Assembly: GCF_900537995.1 (NCBI RefSeq)
Contig: NZ_LR027880.1
Coordinates: forward strand, 4,429,349-4,493,348
Reading direction: 5' to 3'
Length of the DNA: 64,000 nt
Origin: Roseburia intestinalis L1-82
GTDB lineage: Bacteria > Bacillota > Clostridia > Lachnospirales > Lachnospiraceae
The position numbers were made by a program, and so were the translations under genes. Each line of letters starts with the position of its first letter. The first letter of the stretch is position 1. Under the pieces are notes generated by a model that worked only from the letters and a program-made list of their open reading frames with translations, ran no database searches and was not told the origin of the DNA. This document shows positions 31,939 through 40,660 of this stretch, one piece after another.

Positions 31939-34141
31939 ACTTGTTTTCAGAAATGCAAAACGGTCTGTAAAAGACTATCTGGTCTACATTGTCACAATGA
32001 CAATCTGTGTTACCTTGTTTTATGCGTTCTTGTCTATTTCCAGTAGTTATTATAGCCCGGATATAGGCAGCGAGTATGATTTTACTCTGTTAAGTGACGG
32101 AATGAAAATTGCAATCTGCATGATAACATTGCTGTTGTTATTTTTGATACGGTTCGTCAATCATTATATGCTAAGACGAAAGCAAAAAGAGTTTGCTGTC
32201 CAGTCCATTATGGGAATGGAACAAAAAACTATTGGCAGGATTTTCTTTGCAGAAACACTGATTATGGGTATGTTTTCCATTTTGATTGGTATTTTTTGCG
32301 GTGTATTTTGCTCTCAATTCATTACCGCAATGCTCCTTACTGCTTATGGAGAGCCTTATGAAATCTCATGGACATTGTTCCCGGACACCGTTTTGCTGAC
32401 AGTGATATTTTTTGTGGTAAGTTTTTTTGTGGTAGGAGTTTTCAATACACGCACAATCAAAAAAACAAAAATTATTGATATGCTTTCCGCAGAGAAAGAA
32501 AATGAGCCAGAATTGAAAAAGAGCCGATTCATTCCTGTCGTAGTAATTCTGTTTTTAATGTTTACTTTATGGGAATTGTTTTCAGGAATACAAAATGTCC
32601 GATTTTATTATGACTCCCGCTTTGTTTTCCCGGTGAAAATCATGTATTGGGGAAATATTTTGCTCCCTGTTGTTACATTAGGCTGGGCGGCATTATGGAT
32701 GTTGAAAAAGAAAAAAATTGCTTTTCAAAAGTTGATTGATGGGCTGCTTATTTGTTCTGTATTGCACGCCTTTTTAGCAGCAAGCGTACCTGCTCTTACC
32801 AATCAATACTATTTGCCTTTACATGGTGGAATACTGAATCAATATCTGGTATTTGTATTGATTGATTTGCTCTTCTTTATTTGTGCATTGATTTATCTTG
32901 CCAGCAGCTTGATTGTAGCATGGAAAGTAAAATCGCCGGAACATAGATACAAGGGAGAAAACCTGTTCTTTTTCGGGCAAATTATATCAAAACTAAATAC
33001 AACCAGCAAAACAATGACGCTGATTTGTATAACCCTTGTCCTTGCAATCTTCATGTTTATTGCCGCCCCTATTTTGACGGGCTGGGCTTCAGGTTATTTG
33101 GATATGCGCTCTATGTATGATGTGCAGGTATATTCAAGATATAATGACGTATATGAAGAAGAAAATCTGCCGCAAGACAGTTATGAAATCATTACTGAGT
33201 TTCTGACAGAACACAAAATAGATACAGTTTATGATTGCACGTTCAATCTATATCTGCCAGAGAAAGACGATTTTCACAACAGACAGAAATATGATTTTCC
33301 GATTGTAGCAATTTCTTTGAGTGATTATAACACTATACGGGAAATGCTGGGTTACGAACAGATTTCTCTGGAGGAAGATGAATTTACAACACAATGGAAA
33401 GCAATCGCCACCGAGGAAGAACGGGATAGCTTTTTGAAAGAACACACCAGCATTATGACAGACGCAGGAGAATTGACTCTTTCCGGGCAGTCCTATTATG
33501 AGGATCCGATTGGAGAAACAGCGTACAATTCCTATACAAATGTATTGTATGTACTTCCAGACAATATTTGTGAAAAGCTGTTGCCAGTAATAAAAAACCG
33601 ATATATTACAACAACGGAAAATATCTCCTATGAAAATGCAAGGAAACTGGAAAAACTTTTTACAGAGAAATATCCCGAGCAGGCAGAAACCGGGGCTATT
33701 TATGGCGTGCGTTTTAGCACACTGCAAATCAATAGTTCCATAGCAAATAACTTTATTTTACAGACTGCAATGATTTATGGTGCTGTCGTACTGATGGTTA
33801 TATGTCTTACCGTACTTTCTTTGCAACAACTCTTAGACGCAGGACAATATAAATATCGCTTCTCTGTACTCCGAAAATTGGGGGCGGAAGAAAAGCATAT
33901 CGGAAAACTTATCTTGCAACAATTAAGTGTTTGGTTTGGGCTTCCAATTATCACAGCAATCATTGTAGCTGCTGTTGTAATAGCTTACTTTATCCAAACC
34001 ATATCAGCAGAAATTTCAGCCTATATTGGGTTTAGTACATTGATGTTACAAATAGGGGCAACAATGGGGATTTTGGTAATTTTATTGATTTGTTACTTCA
34101 TAAGTACATGGATTATTTTTAGGCGCTCTGTTAATCCATAG
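31928..34141 (+). CDS. BceB-like FtsX-domain ABC permease
   Basis: This 737-residue permease has the BceB layout. The N-terminal TM is VKDYLVYIVTMTICVTLFYA, FtsX-type segments follow with RRKQKEFAVQSIMGM, and a long extracytoplasmic domain of about 220 residues lies between later membrane segments (about 395-610). Three C-terminal segments finish it. This architecture is shared with BceB/VraG permeases, which both resist peptide antibiotics and signal to the kinase. It appears intact. With 29381-31938 it forms the resistance cargo of the element. Confidence 0.9.
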   Translation: MYAKLVFRNAKRSVKDYLVYIVTMTICVTLFYAFLSISSSYYSPDIGSEYDFTLLSDGMKIAICMITLLLLFLIRFVNHYMLRRKQKEFAVQSIMGMEQKTIGRIFFAETLIMGMFSILIGIFCGVFCSQFITAMLLTAYGEPYEISWTLFPDTVLLTVIFFVVSFFVVGVFNTRTIKKTKIIDMLSAEKENEPELKKSRFIPVVVILFLMFTLWELFSGIQNVRFYYDSRFVFPVKIMYWGNILLPVVTLGWAALWMLKKKKIAFQKLIDGLLICSVLHAFLAASVPALTNQYYLPLHGGILNQYLVFVLIDLLFFICALIYLASSLIVAWKVKSPEHRYKGENLFFFGQIISKLNTTSKTMTLICITLVLAIFMFIAAPILTGWASGYLDMRSMYDVQVYSRYNDVYEEENLPQDSYEIITEFLTEHKIDTVYDCTFNLYLPEKDDFHNRQKYDFPIVAISLSDYNTIREMLGYEQISLEEDEFTTQWKAIATEEERDSFLKEHTSIMTDAGELTLSGQSYYEDPIGETAYNSYTNVLYVLPDNICEKLLPVIKNRYITTTENISYENARKLEKLFTEKYPEQAETGAIYGVRFSTLQINSSIANNFILQTAMIYGAVVLMVICLTVLSLQQLLDAGQYKYRFSVLRKLGAEEKHIGKLILQQLSVWFGLPIITAIIVAAVVIAYFIQTISAEISAYIGFSTLMLQIGATMGILVILLICYFISTWIIFRRSVNP

Positions 34142-34217
34142 AAAATATGTAATTATTGCATTTCGCACATTCTTTAAAGAGGGATAGCACTCTTAATGAA
34201 CACTATCCCTCTTTCAC

Positions 34218-34457
34218 TTAATAAAGTTCTAATGAATCTTCTGCATCCACCCACATCTGTAAATTGCCCTCAAGATATAATCTTGCATATTCCAAAGGCT
34301 CATCCACAGCTAATGAAGTAAGTGCACATTCTGATCCATATGTGGTTTTTAAATCTTTTTCAGCTTCCCAGCAGTCAATGCGAAGCATATATCCAGCACT
34401 TGTGTAAACATCAATACTATCGTGATTTATGTTGTATTCTGCATAAATTGTTCTCAT
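34218..34457 (-). CDS. small hypothetical protein (DUF6061-like)
   Basis: This 79-residue acidic protein begins MRTIYAEYNINHDSIDVYTS and contains DEPLEYARLYLEGNLQMWVD. I recall a similar pattern, a short beta-rich start followed by a DP/EP-x-YA-LxL stretch, in small proteins labelled DUF6061 on mobile elements, but the match is not certain. It is convergent with the permease gene and lies just inside the right end repeats of the candidate element. Function unknown. Confidence 0.55.
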   Translation of the reverse strand: MRTIYAEYNINHDSIDVYTSAGYMLRIDCWEAEKDLKTTYGSECALTSLAVDEPLEYARLYLEGNLQMWVDAEDSLELY

Positions 34458-34770
34458 CGTATCTTATCTCCATTTTCTTTTGATAATCAGTTATAGAGTT
34501 AAATATCGAAAACATTTCAATCAGTTCACCATGTCGTTATTGTTATATGTTATACTGTGTTATGAAATTTTCTTTCCCTTAATTTTTCCCATATTAAGGT
34601 TCATGAAAGCTAATGGGAGAATGTAACACAAGGGAAAGAGTAAGGGGAAGTACACTTGCTACAAACTTAGTATTTTCAAGGGTTTGCGAAGAATTTGATA
34701 ATCAAATATAACAGTTATTAAATTTCCTAAAATATGTGAAATATCAACTTGAAGTTGTCTTTCTGCTTAT

Positions 34771-35196
34771 TTACTCAACATCAAATTCAGCCGCCAAATA
34801 ATGCGGTGTTCCGTCCTTTGCCTTCATTTCTAATACTACACGATAGGTTCCCGCCTCCAAGCGAGTTCCATAATAATCATATTTTTGAACAATACTTCCC
34901 TGCAAGCCCGTACTGTCTCCACCCAATGAGAATTCTAAATTATTAAAAGGAAATATATCCTGCGAATATGTCAAACGATACCATTGCCCGTCAATGTGGC
35001 GTTCGAGATACTCAAAGCCAGGACTACCATCCTCACCGAAGGAATAGATTTCTTTAGAATTCGCAGTAACAGCCCAGCGAATGGTATATCCCTTAAACGG
35101 AGACCATGTGGGCTTTTCAATGGTCAATTCAAAGCCTTCAACCTGATTGACAGGATAAGAGACTGGTTCTCCAAGAGTAATCAAAAATAAACACAT
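34771..35196 (-). pseudogene. Ig-like-domain protein lacking its N-terminus
   Basis: The frame holds a beta-sandwich-like domain: WSPFKGYTIRWAVTANSKEI, YSFGEDGSPGFEYLERHIDG and YYGTRLEAGTYRVVLEMKA. This resembles the Ig-like (Big_8-type) domains of secreted Firmicutes lipoproteins. No signal peptide or lipobox is present; the first residues (MCLFLITLGEP) look like read-through sequence from the adjacent IS/terminator junction at about 35200. The gene probably lost its 5' part when IS material inserted. Confidence 0.55.
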
Positions 35197-35210
35197 TTGC
35201 CGATATTAAA

Positions 35211-35243
35211 GAAAGGAAGCCCCCTTTTTGGGGGCTTCCTTTC
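35211..35243. terminator. perfect bidirectional terminator
   Basis: GAAAGGAAGCCCCC pairs with GGGGGCTTCCTTTC around a TTTTT loop. Half of the same hairpin reappears at 37818-37836, beyond the IS4-family element, which suggests a rearrangement. Confidence 0.7.
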
Positions 35244-35365
35244 AGACTGTAGACAAAACGCTTTTGGTCAGCACTCCAGAAGCGTTTTTCTTGTTTTCGG
35301 TTCAAAAAGTGTGTACTTGATCAATAATAAACACTTTTGGGCTCCCCTTTTTCCCTTCCTGGCTA

Positions 35366-36115
35366 TCATCTTTGCCAGTTTTTCAGATTCATGCAGGCAA
35401 ACGTAAGCCCGACTTTCATTTCCATCCGGGCTTTTCCTATCATCTGTGTATAGCGGAATCCGTGGTTTTCTTTTGCTGTTCCGAAGAGGCGCTCTACGGT
35501 CTCTTTCCGTTGCGCATACACTTCCTTCATCCCAATCGTATGTCGGATATCCTCACACTTTTCCATGTACGGCTCCCAGATATGCCGGGTCACTACCTTC
35601 ACATGATCCCTGCTTTCTGTGCACTGCTTCAGATATAGACATCCTTCACAGACGATTCCGCAGCTCTTGTATTCCCGGTATCCGGAACGGTTCGTCGTAT
35701 GATAAGCCAGCACCTGATCATTCGGGCATACATAGCAGTCAAAATATTCATCATACACATACTCGGCTTTTTTGAAAAAAACATCTTTGGTCATGGGGCG
35801 TTTATACGGTAGAAGCGGTGTGATACCATCATCCAGAAGTAACTTTGCTATCGCTGGTGTTTTGTATCCTGCATCGGCTACCAGTGTCTGAATGCCAATG
35901 TCTTTTATCTTATCATACAGGGATTTAAATGTCCGGCTGTCATGCTGATTGCCGGGATTTACACATAACCCAGAATCCATCCGCTTTTGTCACAGGCTGT
36001 CTGCACGGAATACGCAAAAACATTTTTATGCTCACCCTTTCGGAACCATCCGCTTTCCGGATCCGTTGTACTTTCCTTGACCGTTTTTTCTTCTTTTCCA
36101 TCAGAGCTGCCACCA
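35366..36115 (-). pseudogene. IS1182-family transposase remnant, frameshifted and 5'-truncated
   Basis: The C-terminal part reads VNPGNQHDSRTFKSLYDKIK, LVADAGYKTPAIAKLLLDDG, a cysteine cluster CGIVCEGCLYLKQC and ERLFGTAKENHGFRYTQMIG. Upstream, in another frame, ESGWFRKGEHKNVFAYSVQT continues the same protein, so a one-base shift near 35975 breaks the gene. The N-terminal half is missing where the IS4-family element begins at 36134. It is an inactive transposase relic. Confidence 0.8.
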
Positions 36116-36133
36116 CAGGAGGGGGGGATCTCT

Positions 36134-37817
36134 GGGCAATGTCATTTAGATAAGGATTGCTTTATAGTCAGAAATTCTTATACAGCGGATAAACATTTTG
36201 TTTATCTGCTGTATTTCTATCTTATAACACTTTTAACATAATAAATTTGCACAACAAACAGACAGATGCTTTCATCTGCCTTAAAAATGGTATATACTAA
36301 TATTTGTTTAAGCTGCTCTATATAGAAAGCTTATCGCCGACTGGGGCTTGACTTTGCGAGGGTCTATTCTCCCAGGACGTATAGGAAGAAGCTCATGTCC
36401 GATTAGATATTCTACATCGGGTGGAGCTTTTTCTTTTTTAATCGATAGAAAGTAACAGCAAATCCGAATTGCTCGGGTATAGTTGAGCTGATATGTATGT
36501 TTACAGCCTTTTTTCTCATTTATAACAACATTAGTTGCTATAATTTCACAGAAATTATACAGAGTCATTCTTGACCATATTTCCTGCATAATATATTCTG
36601 GTTTCTTTGAATGAAAACGTGTTAGTCCTAAGGCATATTTCAATTCTCGAAAAGAGGTTTCTATTCCCCAACGTTTTGCATATAACCGTTTGATTTCATC
36701 AGAATTAAATTTATCTTGTGGCAGATTTGTAATAATGCATTCATAAGAACCTTGAGGTATTGGAAAACGTATCACTCTCATTTTCATTTCGTAAAAATTA
36801 TTAAAATGCAGATCAAGATAATCAAAAGGCGTTTTCTTATCAATAACTCTGTATTTTTTGGGATTTGCTTTTACTTCATTTGTCTGCTTTTTAGTAAGCG
36901 TAACATTAACCCATTCATCAAATTCCCCACTCTCTGGAAGCATTGTAAGTTTTGAAGTTATACCATTACTTGTTATATCTTTGACACGAATTAAATAATA
37001 CATTCCTTTGTGTTCCACATGGGCAAATATATTATAATTCTCATAACCCCTGTCTGCGATAAAAATAGCTGATGTATCATTGTATCGGTCAATCATTTCA
37101 CACATTGCACGTCTTTCATTCGCCAAGCGTGAAGGCTGGATAATTGCATCTGTGTATTGGCGGCTGCATAAATCATAAAAAGCATTTAAATGCAATAGGT
37201 TGTACCCTTTTCTGTCAGGAAGAGTTTGAAAATAGGTTGTTTCATCTTGGGGATTGTGTGCAATGCACAAATCCGAGCCATCACATGCAATCAGTCTAAG
37301 ACCATTATATGTAACATTATCCGTAAAAGACTTTGTAAATTCTTGGAATAAAAATTCAAATGCTTCAGGCAATATCTGTGCTCTACGCTGATTGAATGAA
37401 GAATTTGATGGTGTAGTATTATCAAATTCAAAATATTCCAACAGTTCATCTCTTAATGCTTTGCCTTCCATTGTAAGCATGAACTTCATAACCTCTTCAA
37501 ATGACCATTTCTTTTTACGGGAAAAGTCCGTTTTTGGATGCTTTGTAAATAGCCAATAGTAAGAATCCATTTTTGTAATAATTGATAGTAATTTTTGTTT
37601 TACCTCTGTAGAATAATTCATCGTGTAATTCTCCTTGCAATCAAGATATTTTCTTAATTACAAGGGTCGCTCTAACTATCTTAAAAAAGATAGTTAGAGC
37701 GACCGCACATTTTGATTATCATGTCAAGTGCTTAACATAATTTTACAAAAAAAGAACAGGGTACATATTTCTATATACACTGTTCTTTGTATAATCCTTA
37801 TCTAAATGACATTGCCC
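36134..37817 (-). mobile_element. IS4-family insertion sequence with 25-bp perfect inverted repeats
   Basis: The ends 36134-36158 and 37793-37817 are perfect inverted repeats beginning GGGCAATGTCATTTAGATAA. One intact transposase gene lies between. No matching target duplication is seen: the left flank is a G-run and the right flank is half of a terminator hairpin, so a deletion or recombination followed insertion. Confidence 0.9.
36308..37621 (-). CDS. IS4-family transposase
   Basis: This 437-residue transposase has the IS4 hallmark Y-x2-R-x3-E-x6-K in YAKRWGIETSFRELK. Asp residues in LIACDGSDLCIAH and IFIADRGYENYN complete the DDE triad. The protein looks complete and the inverted repeats are intact, so the element may still be active. 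The start is supported by the fit to the 5' region, with AAGGAG before the ATG. Confidence 0.9.
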   Translation of the reverse strand: MNYSTEVKQKLLSIITKMDSYYWLFTKHPKTDFSRKKKWSFEEVMKFMLTMEGKALRDELLEYFEFDNTTPSNSSFNQRRAQILPEAFEFLFQEFTKSFTDNVTYNGLRLIACDGSDLCIAHNPQDETTYFQTLPDRKGYNLLHLNAFYDLCSRQYTDAIIQPSRLANERRAMCEMIDRYNDTSAIFIADRGYENYNIFAHVEHKGMYYLIRVKDITSNGITSKLTMLPESGEFDEWVNVTLTKKQTNEVKANPKKYRVIDKKTPFDYLDLHFNNFYEMKMRVIRFPIPQGSYECIITNLPQDKFNSDEIKRLYAKRWGIETSFRELKYALGLTRFHSKKPEYIMQEIWSRMTLYNFCEIIATNVVINEKKGCKHTYQLNYTRAIRICCYFLSIKKEKAPPDVEYLIGHELLPIRPGRIDPRKVKPQSAISFLYRAA

Positions 37818-37866
37818 TTTTTGGGGGCTTCCTTTCTTGTTTACTCCACCGATCAACGGCTCAATA

Positions 37867-38625
37867 TTAAAAAATCTCGGAAACCAAGAACGCTACAACA
37901 TAGCAGATCGTTTGGTGTATCATGTAAATAATAAGCGAATGTTTCCCTAAAAAGTTAATACCTAGAACTTTTCATTTTCCAAATAGCCGGTTAATCAGCC
38001 CCTTTTCCTGTAAGAAACTGTACAGGAAATATCCTGTTGCAAATAAGAAAATCCATGGGAGCAACGGAAAATAGTCGGTAGATGAAAAGCCAGCTTGCGG
38101 AAATCCAATATAAGCTAATACCGATTTCAACCATGTAACATTCAGCAAATTATCAGATAGAGATAGTTGGATAGGGTCTTGCTTCGTCCAACTTCTGAGA
38201 ATGAGGAATAGCACAAAACTAACGCTTACCCCAACCCCAGCCGGGATTTTTTTCAGAACCTTATCCAGTAAAATCCATATCAAAATACAGCTGCCAATAA
38301 GCGTTAGAACACCGTAGCGCACCCGATCATTGGGAAGAACTATGGCGGTAACGAGCGAAATGACCACACCACCACCAAACGCCCACAATCCCCTTTTCAT
38401 GTGTTTTTTTCCTAAATGCCAGCTGAACCCAGCCAGCAAAATAAAAGTCCAGCAAATGGATTGCTGCCAAATATAGGCACCGTGGGACTTATACCATGGA
38501 ATATCTGCATTATACAGATAAACTAAATCCCATAAGAAATGATACGAAATCATTTCAATAATGGTTATACCTCTTATCAAATCAATAAACGGTAAACGCT
38601 GCTTTATTTGCGTTGTTTCCAGCAA
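37867..38625 (-). pseudogene. acyltransferase of the HGSNAT/DUF1624 type with in-frame stop
   Basis: The first 217 residues (RLPFIDLIRGITIIEMISYH, several membrane helices, FPLLPWIFLFATGYFLYSFL) match the membrane acetyltransferase family related to heparan-alpha-glucosaminide N-acetyltransferase. A TGA at 37969-37971 stops the frame. Directly after it the same frame continues with the expected family C-terminus, INFLGKHSLIIYMIHQTICY, down to a TAA at 37867. One nonsense change has therefore inactivated or shortened a gene of about 253 codons. The loss of the last membrane helix probably abolishes function. Confidence 0.75.
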
Positions 38626-38641
38626 AATTTCATCACCCCTT

Positions 38642-38881
38642 TTATTTACTCCAAAATCGGCTCCACCAGCTCCGGGGCGGCTCTGGCTGCTGCCGTTCCT
38701 TGGATAGCTCCGCTTGTAGTGCTGCTATCCGTTCATTCTTCGCTTGCAGCTCCCTTTCCAATATCTCATAAAGGCGGTTTTGACCGTCAACCTCTACCGT
38801 CAACTGGTTGTCGGTGGTTGACGGTTCACACCTCGAAAATGCTTGTTTTATCAGCTTTTCACCGTCAACCGATACTATCAA
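38642..38881 (-). CDS. small coiled-coil protein, possibly a replication-gene fragment
   Basis: This 79-residue frame has LYEILERELQAKNERIAALQ, a clear coiled coil, and a Trp-rich end PRSWWSRFWSK. Similar tails close plasmid-type DNA-binding or replication accessory proteins, but I do not recognise a named family. The 5' half overlaps a cluster of ACCGTCAACC repeats, and the residues encoded there are low-complexity. It may be the tail of a longer gene, with the start uncertain. Confidence 0.4.
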   Translation of the reverse strand: MIVSVDGEKLIKQAFSRCEPSTTDNQLTVEVDGQNRLYEILERELQAKNERIAALQAELSKERQQPEPPRSWWSRFWSK

Positions 38882-38894
38882 CCGACCGTCAACC
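38783..38894. repeat. iteron-like cluster of ACCGTCAACC
   Basis: Copies lie at 38783-38792, 38796-38805 (one mismatch, T at the end), 38816-38825 (inverted), 38861-38870 and 38885-38894. Five copies of a 10-mer in 112 bases is far beyond chance. This is the form of a plasmid replication origin or a multi-site operator. Confidence 0.65.
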
Positions 38895-39017
38895 CCTGTA
38901 AACCGGTTGATAGTGGTTCACGCTTCATTTTTTTGAAAACTGCTTGCTTAGAAACACCGATTTACAGACTTCTCGTATATATATTTTACCACATAATTTT
39001 TCCAAAACACAGATTTC

Positions 39018-39269
39018 TTAATCCTTATTTTCATCCTTAATTTTCATATCTGCTATTATACGTTCTTCCCTCTGCCTCTCTTCACAATAATCCCAGAAGT
39101 CTTTCAATGCTTCCTCATCCGATTTCCACGGCAATGGTATGGGATCCAATTCATCTAATCGCTTCACAAGTTTCCGTACCTCTTCGGTATTGAACTCCTC
39201 ATCACTTGCCTCCATTACATAAAAATCTAATTTTTCATTTATCATTCTGATTTCTTCTTCTTTGGTCAT
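39018..39269 (-). CDS. small hypothetical protein, acidic
   Basis: The 83-residue protein begins MTKEEEIRMINEKLDFYVME, contains DPIPLPWKSDEEALKDFWDY and ends in charged residues. A good GGAGG lies seven bases before the ATG, which supports translation. It has no membrane segment and I recognise no family. It lies alone between the iteron region and parB remnants. Confidence 0.55.
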   Translation of the reverse strand: MTKEEEIRMINEKLDFYVMEASDEEFNTEEVRKLVKRLDELDPIPLPWKSDEEALKDFWDYCEERQREERIIADMKIKDENKD

Positions 39270-39402
39270 GTTAAAACCTCCCTACATTATATACATGGCG
39301 CTTCTCGACAAATTCTTACAAATAACTACAAATTTTTTCACAAGAAACGGAAAAACGATACTGCATAGATTTCCTACTCCACACAATATCGTTCTTCTAT
39401 AT

Positions 39403-39628
39403 TTATACTTTCATTGTCTTTGCCAATGATGTAAGCAACGCCACCATCTCCGGATTCCCCAGCACTTTCATCAGCAGCTCTGCATCCACTCCATCCGGCA
39501 CCGTAATTGTACTACTGCCTTCATCCTGTTCTTTCATTTGTGGATTAAGATTTTCCTTATTATAAAAGGCATTCTCCATAAGTTCTGCATTCTTCCTTCG
39601 GTCTTCATCAAGGATATCAGAGGATTTA
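39403..39628 (-). pseudogene. 3' remnant of an unidentified gene fused to truncated parB
   Basis: In a frame different from parB the reverse strand reads SSDILDEDRRKNAELMENAF, then TITVPDGVDAELLMKVLGNP and ends LTSLAKTMKV. It has no start codon and begins exactly where parB similarity stops, so a deletion has joined two genes. The composition looks coding, but I do not recognise the protein. Confidence 0.5.
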
Positions 39629-39779
39629 ATATTCCATACTTCTTAATACTCTCCTGCAATTCAATCATCTGACTGTCCGCCTGAACCTTGAATGGATGGT
39701 TTACAAATCCCCGAAGTCTTTCCAGCTCAATCTCTACAACTCTTTCATCCTGATCCAGCAATTCCTTCTTTTCTTCCAT
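39615..39779 (-). pseudogene. ParB N-terminal fragment (third parB copy)
   Basis: About 55 residues (RVVEIELERLRGFVNHPFKV, SQMIELQESIKKYGILNPLI) match the N-terminus of the ParB proteins at 22230 and 43568. After NPLI the frame runs into unrelated sequence. The leader with its terminator-like hairpin is retained. Confidence 0.75.
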
Positions 39780-39803
39780 AGGCAACTTCCTTTCTCTGAA
39801 CGC

Positions 39804-39850
39804 AAAAAAGCCCGTCCAGAATAGATTGTATTTATCTAATCTGAGCGGAC
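39804..39850 (-). terminator. terminator-like hairpin in parB leader (copy 2)
   Basis: It has the same structure and nearly the same sequence as 22839-22885: GTCCGCTCAGATTAGAT pairs with ATCTATTCTGGACGGGC, then TTTTTT, just before a parB start. Conservation with compensating differences between copies suggests that the structure matters. Confidence 0.7.
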
Positions 39851-40070
39851 TCTTCCGACAGGCCTGATATCACAGACAAGAATATAGTGTTTTGTTTCAC
39901 TGCTTTTCCTAATTTTACACCCTAAAACTCATCCTACACTGTAGTTAATCCCTCTGGGTGACGGCTAGGAAAGTGTGAATTGGTGACAAGCATCCATCCC
40001 CGCTGACAAAATCAGTATTTTCAGCCTTGTTTCGCTGACAAATTTGTCACTGAAATTACAATTCTGCATG

Positions 40071-40105
40071 AAAAAAGCGGCAATGAAACTATCTTCATTA
40101 CCGCT
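40071..40105 (-). terminator. terminator behind tRNA 3'-half remnant (third copy)
   Basis: AGCGGTAATGAAG pairs with a TTTCATTGCCGCT arm on the reverse strand, followed by TTTTTT. It matches the hairpin at 23063. Confidence 0.75.
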
Positions 40106-40114
40106 AAAAATGAG

Positions 40115-40155
40115 CGTCTCCTATAGGAATCGAACCTACAATAGAGTCTTAGGAG
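40115..40155 (-). repeat. tRNA-Arg(CCU) 3'-half remnant / attachment-site copy 3
   Basis: It is identical to the copy at 23107-23147 over the tRNA part, with acceptor strand AGGAGAC complementary to the displaced GTCTCCT 5' half at 44987-45024. Beyond the core (40149-40155) the sequence diverges from copy 2, which marks the junction with the next layer. Confidence 0.8.
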
Positions 40156-40487
40156 TTCAAGTTACCTTAGTTCCCACATGTTACCTGATGTCAACCAAAG
40201 TCAGTATTTATCAGGAAAGTAGGCACTTAATTGAAAATCCTTGTCAATATAAATTAACAGGTATAATCCCATTTTTGATATTCACTGTTAGCAGTTTGTT
40301 AGAAATGCTAACGCGTGGGATTAACCACTGTGTGCATTAAAATCCATAAACATGACCATCATTCCCCTGTTACTGACGGTAATGACTGATCAATATTTCT
40401 ATTAGATTACTTACATTATATCGTGTGAAAGGTCGGATGTCGATAAGTTTTTGACCTTTTTTACTTATATTTACTCAGAGTTTCCTG
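40156..40487. repeat. gene-free element flank with shared terminal repeat
   Basis: No gene is seen. Positions 40402-40456 match 23394-23450 (TATTAGATTACTTA, then AGGTCGGATGTCGAT and TTTTTGACC), placing the same element end at a similar distance from the attachment remnant. The rest is unassigned. Confidence 0.5.
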
Positions 40488-40660
40488 CTAATCCTTTAAT
40501 TCTCTTTCTATTTCTTCTATTGTTGGCATTGAACTCTTATAATCCTCCGGAATCAAATTATTTAATTCGTACTCAGATATTCCTACTGGCACATTTACCA
40601 TACTTGTTGCATACTGTGCCAATACATTGTCCTTTGTTTTACAAATTAGCAATCCAATGG
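40488..40660 (-). pseudogene. C-terminal fragment of a DUF1016/YhcG-type PDDEXK nuclease
   Basis: The reverse strand reads TIGLLICKTKDNVLAQYATS, then VPVGISEYELNNLIPEDYKS and ends IEEIERELKD. This is the closing part of DUF1016 (YhcG-like) PDDEXK nuclease-domain proteins, found with restriction and defence loci. The N-terminal helical domain and nuclease core are missing. It joins directly to the end of the YARHG lipoprotein gene at 40661. Confidence 0.65.

Larger units (their letters stand above)
23610..34640. mobile_element. candidate mobilizable integrative element (about 11 kb)
   Basis: It carries an integrase, XRE regulator, Xis, a mobilisation region with relaxase, and a Bce-type resistance module. 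Both ends carry TTTCCCTTA-type and CACAAGGGAAA (23646-23656 and 34627-34637) repeats, which could be integrase arm sites or termini. No conjugation (type IV secretion) genes are present, so it would need a helper. Whether these repeats are the true ends, or the integrase serves the larger tRNA-anchored layer, is unresolved. Confidence 0.5.

Noticed and set aside
37969..37971. TGA in the acyltransferase gene as a selenocysteine codon
   Set aside because: No SECIS-like hairpin follows directly, and this family has no selenoproteins known to me. A nonsense mutation is simpler.
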